Below are positions 1-5,657 of a DNA stretch of 9,329 bases, piece by piece. The notes below the pieces were generated by a model. The model searched no databases. It was not told the DNA's origin and saw only the letters and a program-made list of their open reading frames with translations. The position numbers were made by a program, and so were the translations under genes. Source of the stretch: an uncultured Gammaproteobacteria bacterium (GTDB lineage Bacteria > Pseudomonadota > Gammaproteobacteria > Pseudomonadales > Azotimanducaceae); assembly GCA_913043075.1 (NCBI GenBank), contig CAJWLI010000049.1, positions 1 through 9,329 on the forward strand. Direction: 5' to 3'. The number at the start of each line of letters is the position of its first letter. Positions within the stretch are counted from its first letter, which is position 1.

Positions 1-114
1 GCTGTATACCTTTACGAAAGTGCTGGTTTCAATGAGATAGGACGAAGATCGGGTTATTATCCTGGCGCGATTAGTAGAGAAGATGCGCTCGTGTTTGGCA
101 AGGAATTGCTATAA
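1..114 (+). CDS. rimI: Ribosomal protein S18-alanine N-acetyltransferase, C-terminal fragment
   Basis: Only the last 37 codons before the TAA at 112-114 are inside the window; the gene starts upstream. The fragment reads AVYLYESAGFNEIGRRSGYY and continues with PGAISREDALVFGKELL. This matches the end of the GNAT fold in RimI: a helix ending in LYxxxGF, then a G-R-R-x-x-YYP segment and a final strand rich in hydrophobic residues. RimI acetylates the N-terminal alanine of ribosomal protein S18 in the cytoplasm, using acetyl-CoA. The prfC start lies 31 bp downstream on the same strand, so the two may be co-transcribed. In E. coli rimI and prfC are also neighbours but separated by yjjG, which is absent here. 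Another GNAT acetyltransferase is possible, but the GRR-x-x-YYP signature together with the prfC neighbour favours RimI. Confidence 0.8.
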   Translation, partial: AVYLYESAGFNEIGRRSGYYPGAISREDALVFGKELL

Positions 115-145
115 TCCACAGCAATAGAAAACTTACTCACCTACT

Positions 146-1726
146 ATGATGACCCAAGACGAAATCGAAAAGCGAAAAACATTTGCCATTATATCTCACC
201 CCGATGCGGGCAAGACAACGGTGACAGAGAAGCTGCTTCTTCTCGGAAAAGCCATCCAGTTAGCTGGAACGGTCAAAGGAAAGAAAACTGGGCGCTATGC
301 TGCGTCAGACTGGATGGAATTAGAGAAGCAACGAGGTATCTCTGTAACCACATCCGTGATGCAATTCCCTTATCGAGGTCTAGTAGTAAATCTATTGGAT
401 ACCCCTGGGCACGAGGATTTCTCTGAGGATACTTATCGCACCCTCACGGCGGTTGATTCGGTGTTAATGGTAATTGATGGCTCAAAAGGTGTAGAAGACA
501 GAACAATAAAATTAATGGATGTATGTAGGTTAAGAAAAACTCCCATATTTACATTCGTAAATAAAGTGGATAGAGAGATAAGAGATCCTATTGAGTTATT
601 GGATGAAATTGAATCTGTCTTGGGTATTTCTTGTGCTCCAATGAATTGGCCAATAGGCATGGCTGGCAGGTTAAAAGGCTTGTTTAATCTTCGAGAAGAT
701 AAGATACACATTTTTGATTCGAAAAAGGCTTTTCGCTTAGCAGAAGAGACCGAGATTCTTGGATTGGGCTCGGGCGAGGCGCAAAATTTTTTAGCGGAAG
801 AACGGACTATCTTTATGGACCAAATAGAATTGGTTCGAGGTGCTTCAGCTCCGTTTGATACAGAAGAATATTTGAGGGGCAATCTAACACCGGTGTATTT
901 TGGTACCGCTCTTCGAAATTTTGGTGTTCGCGAACTTTTAGATGATTTTGTAAAGTTTGCTCCCTCTCCTCAACCTCGACAAACTCAGGTTGGTCCGATC
1001 GATTCCAGAGATCAGGATTTTTCGGGTTTTGTGTTCAAGATACAAGCTAACATGGATCCAAAGCATCGAGACAGAATTGCTTTTATGCGCATTTGTTCCG
1101 GTGTTTATTCTCAAGGGATGAAAATGAGGCACGTGCGTACTGGAAAGAATATGCGAGTAAGTGATGCTGTTACGTTTTTAGCAGGCGATAGAGAAGCAGC
1201 TGAAAACGCATATTCTGGAGACATCATTGGATTACATAACCATGGGAAAATTCAAATAGGTGATACGTTCACAGAAGGGAAGGATCTAAGGTATCATGGA
1301 ATCCCTCATTTTGCCCCTGAGCTTTATCGACGCGTTTCTCTCAAGGATCCTTTAAGGAGCAAACAGCTTCGACAAGGGCTTAGTCAGTTATCAGAAGAAG
1401 GAGCAACTCAAATTTTTATGCCCCTATCGGGTAATGACTTAATTTTAGGTGCGATAGGAGTTCTTCAATTCGACGTCGTCGCTTTTAGGCTTAAAGACGA
1501 ATATGGGGTGGATTGCACTTATGAACCAGTAACGGTTGCGGCAGCTCGATGGATACATTGCGAAGACGAGAAACATTTGAGCGAGTTCAGAAAAAAAGCG
1601 GAGGCAAATCTCGCTCTGGATGGAGGCGGTTTCCTTGCCTATTTGGCTCCAACGCGAGTTAATATGTCCCTTACTGAGGAACGCTGGCCAGACATAGAAT
1701 TTCGTAACACGAGGGAAATACAATAA
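146..1726 (+). CDS. prfC: Peptide chain release factor 3 (RF3)
   Basis: RF3 is a cytoplasmic translational GTPase that recycles RF1 and RF2 from the ribosome after peptide release. The 526-residue length is close to the usual about 529. The G domain shows the P-loop HPDAGKTT (18-25), the switch I segment RGISVTTSV (63-71), the G3 motif DTPGHEDF (85-92) and the G4 motif NKVD (139-142; NKLD is commoner in RF3). The DAGKTT P-loop, as opposed to the DHGKTT of EF-G/EF-Tu-like factors, and the long insert after G4 distinguish RF3 from elongation factors. A beta-barrel domain begins near residue 291 (DFSGFVFKIQANMDP), and the C-terminal domain carries FMPLSGNDLILGAIGVLQFD. Two adjacent ATGs (146, 149) could start the protein; no clear Shine-Dalgarno precedes either, so the exact start is open. 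The gene converges with fabY, with 9 bp between stop codons. It is full length and undamaged. Confidence 0.97.
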   Translation: MMTQDEIEKRKTFAIISHPDAGKTTVTEKLLLLGKAIQLAGTVKGKKTGRYAASDWMELEKQRGISVTTSVMQFPYRGLVVNLLDTPGHEDFSEDTYRTLTAVDSVLMVIDGSKGVEDRTIKLMDVCRLRKTPIFTFVNKVDREIRDPIELLDEIESVLGISCAPMNWPIGMAGRLKGLFNLREDKIHIFDSKKAFRLAEETEILGLGSGEAQNFLAEERTIFMDQIELVRGASAPFDTEEYLRGNLTPVYFGTALRNFGVRELLDDFVKFAPSPQPRQTQVGPIDSRDQDFSGFVFKIQANMDPKHRDRIAFMRICSGVYSQGMKMRHVRTGKNMRVSDAVTFLAGDREAAENAYSGDIIGLHNHGKIQIGDTFTEGKDLRYHGIPHFAPELYRRVSLKDPLRSKQLRQGLSQLSEEGATQIFMPLSGNDLILGAIGVLQFDVVAFRLKDEYGVDCTYEPVTVAAARWIHCEDEKHLSEFRKKAEANLALDGGGFLAYLAPTRVNMSLTEERWPDIEFRNTREIQ

Positions 1727-1735
1727 TTGTCAGTA

Positions 1736-3595
1736 TTAATCGGTCATGTCGGGGAATGGGTTTTGAATTCGAAGCGAAACCCCTGATTTAATGCTAGGAA
1801 TAGATATAAGTTCATTAGTAATTTTCAAATCTTTTCCATCAACAACGCCTTCTCCAAACCGGTAAATAGGTAGCATCGTTCCTGCAGTCATTTTCTTATC
1901 GTACTCTTGAATATTTTCTTGAACAATCTGGTTCTGTTTACGGTATTTTTTAAAAGCACTCTCTCCATGTTTCTTTAGCATCATTTTTTTTGTGATTGCA
2001 GGAGATAAAACAGCTGCAGTAGCGTTGTTTCCTCCAAATCCTTTGGAATTTATGAAGACGGAATCTATTTCTCCTTCAGAGATTTCTCGATGATCTAGGA
2101 GGAATTTCAAGTTCTCGTCAAACACATCTTCGGCAACACTCTGGGTTGTGGTGATCCCTGGGATTATTCCTTGCTCCCAGACCCCAAGAGATGCAATCAA
2201 TTGATCTGCTGAAGCGCAAGCTAAGGAATGTCCTATATATGCTTTGATCGCGGTAACGGGCCATTCTTTGATAGCGAAAGCTTTAGCCAATTCGTTAAAT
2301 ATGTGTGATTCAGTAACCCTATTTTGGGGTGTACTTGTCCCGTGTGCTTGCATATACGATCGATTTCGGAGAGATTCCTCACCAAGAATAGAGCGAATGA
2401 GTCCCATAGCTTTTCCTACCGTTAGATAGTTCCCAACGCCCGGACCAGGTATAGATTTTTTGAAGCCATCAGCATTTACGAAAACATCTGCAACCGAACC
2501 ATAGATCTCAGCGCCTAGTTCTAGAGCTAGCTCGTCGTCAAAAAGAATTATAAACTGCGATCCTTCCGATAGAGTAAACCCGCAATTTTCTCCGAAAGGT
2601 CTGCAAGCAAGCCGATGATTGACGTTTTTTGTCTCGATCTTATCTATTTTTGCAAGCGCATCGTCTTCTGCTAGGGCCCCCATTTTTCTATATCCTTCGA
2701 TGACTTCTGGGGTCAACGGTGCTTCGCTCGCGCCAACGATGGCGACTTTATACTTGCCTGACTTTATGTCATTTATCCCTTGTCTTAAATTATACAAAAA
2801 AGTTGCACAAGCACCGATATTCGCCCCCGTTGTGCCAACGTTCCCCAAGACATAAGCATTAACGAAATCCGCGGTCATTTCTGCGAGTCCGAGTGGGAGG
2901 TTTTTTGAGGTTGTTCTTCTCCCCTGCAATGCGGCCTGCAATAATCCTCCCGAACCATTTGAGTCGAGTTGCCCCATAGCACTGCTTGCGTATACAGATA
3001 TTTGATCAGGAGGCACACGATTTTTGACTTGCTCCCAATTTATTCCTAATGATGAAACTGCATCAGAGGCGGCGAAAACTGTTAACTGAAGTCCTCGGGG
3101 ATGGTTTCGAGATTGATAGAGGTTTGCTGGATCAAAACCGGTTGGCAATTGACCGGCTGAGCAGACTTTCGAAGAAATTGTATCAGGCAGTAGAACACTG
3201 AGTTCACCATCCACTTCCACTTTAAAAAGCCCATCATCTTGTTTTTCTACTTTCCAATTTGAGGGTAATGTTGTTGGGAGTTGATTGTTTTTGACAATAA
3301 AGCTCGTATTTTCTCCTAGTGCTGAAGAAAATACGGTTCTTTTATTTACTGGAATCGCCTCGGTGTTAAAAAGGTTATCTTCTATTTTTCTGATAAGGCT
3401 ATGGTGGAGGATCCATTGACTGGTGCAGCTATCTTCGCCAGATTTATTCATTAGCGCTCGAAGAGATGAAATGGTTTTGTTTCTCTCTACGGCGCCGATC
3501 TTTTCAATGACCAGTCGGCGGTAGCCATGATGGAGCGAGCTTCTCCCCGCAGGGTTGATCCCTCCGAAGCTCACTATGACCGGCAGGCGAGACAA
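1736..3595 (-). CDS. fabY: FabY-type beta-ketoacyl-ACP synthase (acetoacetyl-ACP synthase)
   Basis: This 619-residue protein is a thiolase-fold condensing enzyme. It starts MSRLPVIVSFGGINPAGRSS, an opening I recognise from FabY of Pseudomonas aeruginosa (about 630 residues), which starts fatty acid synthesis by condensing acetyl-CoA with malonyl-ACP. The catalytic Cys is 263 in ANIGACATF, the two catalytic His are 418 (MQAHGTSTP) and 456 (YIGHSLACA), and the glycine-rich C-terminal loop is SKGFGGNNA (517-525). Compared with FabB or FabF (about 410 residues) it has about 170 extra N-terminal residues and a C-terminal extension of roughly 90, both expected in this subfamily. The start is TTG at 3595-3593, chosen because AGGAGT lies 5 nt upstream and the FabY N-terminus begins exactly there. 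It follows the thiolase gene by 59 bp on the same strand, so an operon is likely. It stands alone, with no acyltransferase or ACP domains, which argues against a polyketide synthase module. Confidence 0.9.
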   Translation of the reverse strand: MSRLPVIVSFGGINPAGRSSLHHGYRRLVIEKIGAVERNKTISSLRALMNKSGEDSCTSQWILHHSLIRKIEDNLFNTEAIPVNKRTVFSSALGENTSFIVKNNQLPTTLPSNWKVEKQDDGLFKVEVDGELSVLLPDTISSKVCSAGQLPTGFDPANLYQSRNHPRGLQLTVFAASDAVSSLGINWEQVKNRVPPDQISVYASSAMGQLDSNGSGGLLQAALQGRRTTSKNLPLGLAEMTADFVNAYVLGNVGTTGANIGACATFLYNLRQGINDIKSGKYKVAIVGASEAPLTPEVIEGYRKMGALAEDDALAKIDKIETKNVNHRLACRPFGENCGFTLSEGSQFIILFDDELALELGAEIYGSVADVFVNADGFKKSIPGPGVGNYLTVGKAMGLIRSILGEESLRNRSYMQAHGTSTPQNRVTESHIFNELAKAFAIKEWPVTAIKAYIGHSLACASADQLIASLGVWEQGIIPGITTTQSVAEDVFDENLKFLLDHREISEGEIDSVFINSKGFGGNNATAAVLSPAITKKMMLKKHGESAFKKYRKQNQIVQENIQEYDKKMTAGTMLPIYRFGEGVVDGKDLKITNELISIPSIKSGVSLRIQNPFPDMTD

Positions 3596-3606
3596 TAATT
3601 ACTCCT
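3596..3606 (-). promoter_or_regulatory. Ribosome binding site supporting the fabY TTG start
   Basis: On the minus strand AGGAGT (complement of 3601-3606) is followed by 5 nt and then TTG at 3595. The spacing and strength fit a real initiation site, and the protein then begins with the conserved MSRLPVIV segment. No ATG lies nearby in frame, so this site decides the start of fabY. Confidence 0.75.
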
Positions 3607-3654
3607 AGATTTGCATTAACTTCTTGATTGTACTTTTTTAAAACCAATTTGTCG

Positions 3655-4833
3655 CTAGACAAGCTCTAAAGCAACTGCCGTCGCTTCGCCTCCTCCAATG
3701 CAAAGAGCTGCTATGCCCTTTTTACCCCCGGTTTTCTTCAAAGCATACATCAAGGATATAATTATTCTTGACCCTGTTGAGCCTATCGGATGGCCCTGCG
3801 CGCAGGCTCCACCATGGATGTTGACTTTACTAGGATCTAAGTCTAGCTCCTTGGTGGCTAGCATTGTCACCATTGCGAAGGCTTCATTGATTTCAAATAA
3901 ATCTACTTCGGATTTATCCCATCCTGTGATTTCAAGAATATTTTCAATTGCTCCTATGGGTGCAAGCGTGAATTTCGACGGTTCCATGGAGTTTGTGCTA
4001 TGCGCACAAATTTTAGCCATCGGGTTTAGACTAAAAGTCTTGACCGCGGTTTCACTGGCTAAAAGCATCGCTGAAGCTCCATCTGAAATAGAACTAGAGT
4101 TAGCCGCTGTAACGGTGCCACCATCTTTAAATGCCGGCTTTAGTTTCGGAATTTTGTCTATTTGAGCATTACCCGGCTGCTCATCTTCGTTAATGACTTT
4201 TTGTCCTTGTCGAGTTTTGACAGTTATCGGAACTATTTCTGGAGCCAGAGATTGATTTTCGATAGCAGCTTTAGCCTTGCTCAATGAAGTTATCGCAAAT
4301 TCGTCCATAGATTCTCTGGTAAGCTGATATTCGTCAGCTACTTCTTGGGCAAAAGAGCCCATTAATCTGCCACTGCTTGCGTCTTCGAGACCATCGGTAA
4401 ACATTGAATCTTGGATTTCACCGTGACCCATCCTCAGGCCTTGACGAGCTTTAGGTAACAAGTAGGGCGCATTTGACATGCTTTCCATACCGCCTGCTAT
4501 AACTAGCCGGTTTGAACCCGCCTTGATGGAATCGAAAGCGAGCATTGTTGCTTTCATTCCGGATCCGCATAGCTTGTTGATTGTGCTAGCCCCCGTTTCA
4601 ACAGGAATCCCCGCTTGGATCGCGGCTTGCCTCGCTGGTCCTTGCCTCAATCCTCCGGGCAGAACACAACCCATAATCACTTCTTGAACTTCTTTTTTTT
4701 CTATACAACTGCGGTTAAGTGTTTCCTCGATAGCAGCTGAGCCGAGTTCGACCGCAGATATACTTGAAAAACAGCCTTGTAATCCTCCCATTGGTGTTCT
4801 GGCACCGTTTACAATGTAGACTGTTTCATTCAT
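3655..4833 (-). CDS. Acetyl-CoA C-acetyltransferase (biosynthetic-type thiolase)
   Basis: Thiolases join two acetyl-CoA to acetoacetyl-CoA plus CoA, or run the reverse cleavage of 3-ketoacyl-CoA. The 392-residue length equals that of the Zoogloea PhaA enzyme, and the catalytic residues fall at the same numbers: nucleophile Cys89 in NKLCGSGMKA, Asn316 in the NEAF motif (316-319), His348 in GHPIG (347-351) and acid/base Cys378 in CIGGGEA. The N-terminus MNETVYIVNGARTPMGG is typical. Two segments are less usual: the region near 279-293 reads HSTNSMEPSKFTLAP rather than the familiar MGxGPxPA pattern, and the His348 loop is GGACAQGHPIGSTGSR rather than GGAxALGHPIGASG. The ATG at 4833 is preceded by GGGGA with a 6-nt gap. 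It is the first gene of a minus-strand unit with fabY. It could serve acetoacetyl-CoA formation or beta-oxidation; sequence alone does not settle the direction or chain length. Confidence 0.92.
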   Translation of the reverse strand: MNETVYIVNGARTPMGGLQGCFSSISAVELGSAAIEETLNRSCIEKKEVQEVIMGCVLPGGLRQGPARQAAIQAGIPVETGASTINKLCGSGMKATMLAFDSIKAGSNRLVIAGGMESMSNAPYLLPKARQGLRMGHGEIQDSMFTDGLEDASSGRLMGSFAQEVADEYQLTRESMDEFAITSLSKAKAAIENQSLAPEIVPITVKTRQGQKVINEDEQPGNAQIDKIPKLKPAFKDGGTVTAANSSSISDGASAMLLASETAVKTFSLNPMAKICAHSTNSMEPSKFTLAPIGAIENILEITGWDKSEVDLFEINEAFAMVTMLATKELDLDPSKVNIHGGACAQGHPIGSTGSRIIISLMYALKKTGGKKGIAALCIGGGEATAVALELV

Positions 4834-4849
4834 TTGATTTCCCCGCAGT

Positions 4850-4879
4850 TTGCTTGTGGTTTAAACTCACCATTATAAT
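4850..4879 (+). promoter_or_regulatory. Candidate sigma70 promoter for the MaoC-carboxylase unit
   Basis: A consensus -10 box TATAAT lies at 4874-4879. TTGCTT at 4850-4855 is a weak -35 (3 of 6 matches) with an 18-nt spacer. Transcription would start near 4886, leaving a leader of about 144 nt before the MaoC ATG that would include the inverted repeats at 4936-4988. The weak -35 keeps confidence moderate. Confidence 0.4.
4872..4877 (-). promoter_or_regulatory. Candidate -10 box for the thiolase-fabY unit
   Basis: Because ATTATAAT (4872-4879) is its own reverse complement, the minus strand also reads TATAAT here (4877 to 4872). It lies about 40 nt upstream of the thiolase ATG, a suitable distance for a short leader. 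No convincing -35 hexamer lies 17-18 nt upstream, so this promoter would need an activator or is simply weak. Confidence 0.3.
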
Positions 4880-4935
4880 CTATGAAAAGCGGAATCGCAG
4901 TTAGATTCTATAAAAACATAGCAAATCGCAAATAT

Positions 4936-4988
4936 TTGAGTCTTTTCCCATTCTGAGAGGTAGAAAAGGATCTAACTCAATACTTGAG
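4936..4988 (+). promoter_or_regulatory. Inverted-repeat cluster upstream of the MaoC gene
   Basis: TTGAGT-CTTTTC (4936-4947) can pair with GAAAAG (4963-4968) and, after a 6-nt bulge, ACTCAA (4975-4980). The CTCAA at 4976-4980 can instead pair with TTGAG at 4984-4988, forming the odd palindrome CTCAA-TAC-TTGAG. The two pairings exclude each other in RNA. In DNA the same half sites could be an operator. There is no U-run after the stems, so this is not a simple terminator. Chance occurrence in AT-rich DNA cannot be excluded. Confidence 0.3.
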
Positions 4989-5029
4989 AAAAAGAGAAAT
5001 AGAAAGCTATCTAATTAGGGGTAACAAAA

Positions 5030-5515
5030 ATGTCAGAGAAAGCGAAAAATGCGCTAGCGATATACAAATCTGTTGAAGGACAAGAGGAAGGCGTGGGAGA
5101 TTGGTTAGAAATCGATCAAGATCGAATAAACATGTTTGCGGATGCGACGCTTGATCATCAATTCATCCACATTGATCCTGAAAAGTCGGCTCAACTTTCG
5201 CCGTACAAGGTAACCATAGCTCATGGCTTTTTAACTCTATCTCTAATTGTTCATTTAGGCGAGTCGGTGAAGCCACTTAAACCTGAAGCTCTTGAAGGGG
5301 TTTTTATGGGTGTTAATTACGGATTAGATAAAGTTCGCTTCCCTGCCCCGGTGCCCGTAAATTCCAGAGTCAGAGCTGCTCACAAGTTTTTATCAGCGGA
5401 ACTTAAGGGGGACAATACTGTTCAGGTGAAAAGAGAGGTAACCATTGAGATAGAAGGCGGCAACAAGCCTGTTTGTGTGGCCGAATCTCTGATTCGCTAC
5501 ATGTACTCGGATTGA
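5030..5515 (+). CDS. MaoC/NodN-like (R)-specific enoyl hydratase / acyl dehydratase
   Basis: This is a 161-residue single hot-dog-fold protein of the MaoC hydratase family, the NodN-like branch. Enzymes of this type add water to trans-2-enoyl thioesters to give (R)-3-hydroxyacyl thioesters, or the reverse. The hydratase-2 motif is visible: Asp42 and His47 in the D-x4-H arrangement within ADATLDHQFIHIDP (37-50), followed by the IAHGFLTLSL segment (63-72) that lines the active site. The segment GDWLEIDQDRINMFADAT just upstream is typical of the branch. No signal peptide is present, so it is cytoplasmic. AGGGGT (5017-5022) precedes the ATG by 7 nt. It is divergent from the thiolase and 102 bp upstream of the carboxylase gene. 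With those partners it could act on CoA- or ACP-bound intermediates; its carrier and chain length are not readable from the sequence. Confidence 0.88.
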   Translation: MSEKAKNALAIYKSVEGQEEGVGDWLEIDQDRINMFADATLDHQFIHIDPEKSAQLSPYKVTIAHGFLTLSLIVHLGESVKPLKPEALEGVFMGVNYGLDKVRFPAPVPVNSRVRAAHKFLSAELKGDNTVQVKREVTIEIEGGNKPVCVAESLIRYMYSD

Positions 5516-5545
5516 TCTGAACTAGATTAATTTATATTGTCCTTG

Positions 5546-5573
5546 CTCCGCAAATTCTGCAGTAAGGAGGGGG
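5546..5573 (+). promoter_or_regulatory. Strong ribosome binding site with possible occluding hairpin
   Basis: AAGGAGGGGG (5564-5573) is the strongest Shine-Dalgarno in the window. CTCCGCA (5546-5552) can pair with TGC (5558-5560) and, across a 5-nt bulge, GGAG (5566-5569), which would hide the site. It serves the short frame starting at 5577, not directly the carboxylase ATG 41 nt further on. The hairpin is by-eye only and modest in strength. Confidence 0.35.
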
Positions 5574-5576
5574 TAC

Positions 5577-5657
5577 ATGCCAGATTTTAGTGAAATAGAA
5601 TTTATTAGGACGGATTCATGCAACCGGATATTTCTTCAGTCGATCAACTTTATTTAA
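5577..5657 (+). CDS. Short leader frame overlapping the carboxylase start
   Basis: The frame encodes 26 residues, beginning MPDFSEIEFIRTDS. Its ATG sits 3 nt after the last G of the very strong AAGGAGGGGG site and it ends at TAA 5655-5657, 40 nt inside the carboxylase gene in a different frame. I recognise no family. Three readings are possible: a leader peptide that couples or regulates carboxylase translation; the true N-terminus of the carboxylase joined to it by a frameshift or a sequence error; or an incidental frame. The strong binding site argues that ribosomes do load here. The low GC and short length give no coding-bias test. Confidence 0.35.
   Translation: MPDFSEIEFIRTDSCNRIFLQSINFI

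Larger units (their letters stand above)
4834..5029. promoter_or_regulatory. Divergent intergenic control region
   Basis: These 196 bp separate the thiolase start (leftward) from the MaoC gene start (rightward). The region is AT-rich and holds candidate promoters for both directions, a perfect 10-bp palindrome CAAATATTTG (4929-4938), a near-tandem GCAAAT repeat (4921-4926 and 4928-4933), and several TTGAG/CTCAA half sites (4936-4940, 4976-4980, 4984-4988). It contains no open reading frame with a ribosome binding site other than the start signals of the two flanking genes. A shared regulator of both units is plausible, but no known operator was recognised. Confidence 0.6.

Noticed and set aside
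433..882. Minus-strand open frame of 149 codons inside prfC
   Set aside because: It is fully antisense to a well-conserved RF3 G domain and its translation shows no recognisable domain; a shadow of the real gene.
1736..3595. Ketoacyl synthase as part of a polyketide or PUFA synthase
   Set aside because: It is a free-standing 619-residue protein with no acyltransferase, ACP or dehydratase domain nearby, and its N-terminus matches FabY.
3698..4165. Plus-strand open frame of 155 codons opposite the thiolase
   Set aside because: Its low-complexity, serine/alanine/isoleucine-rich translation lies opposite a thiolase with all catalytic residues; shadow frame.
4936..4980. Rho-independent terminator in the divergent region
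   Set aside because: The stem is AT-rich and bulged, and it is not followed by a T-run on either strand.
3655..5515. Thiolase plus MaoC protein as a polyhydroxyalkanoate locus (phaA, phaJ)
   Set aside because: No phaB reductase, phaC synthase or phasin is present in the window; both enzymes fit a general acyl-chain role equally well.
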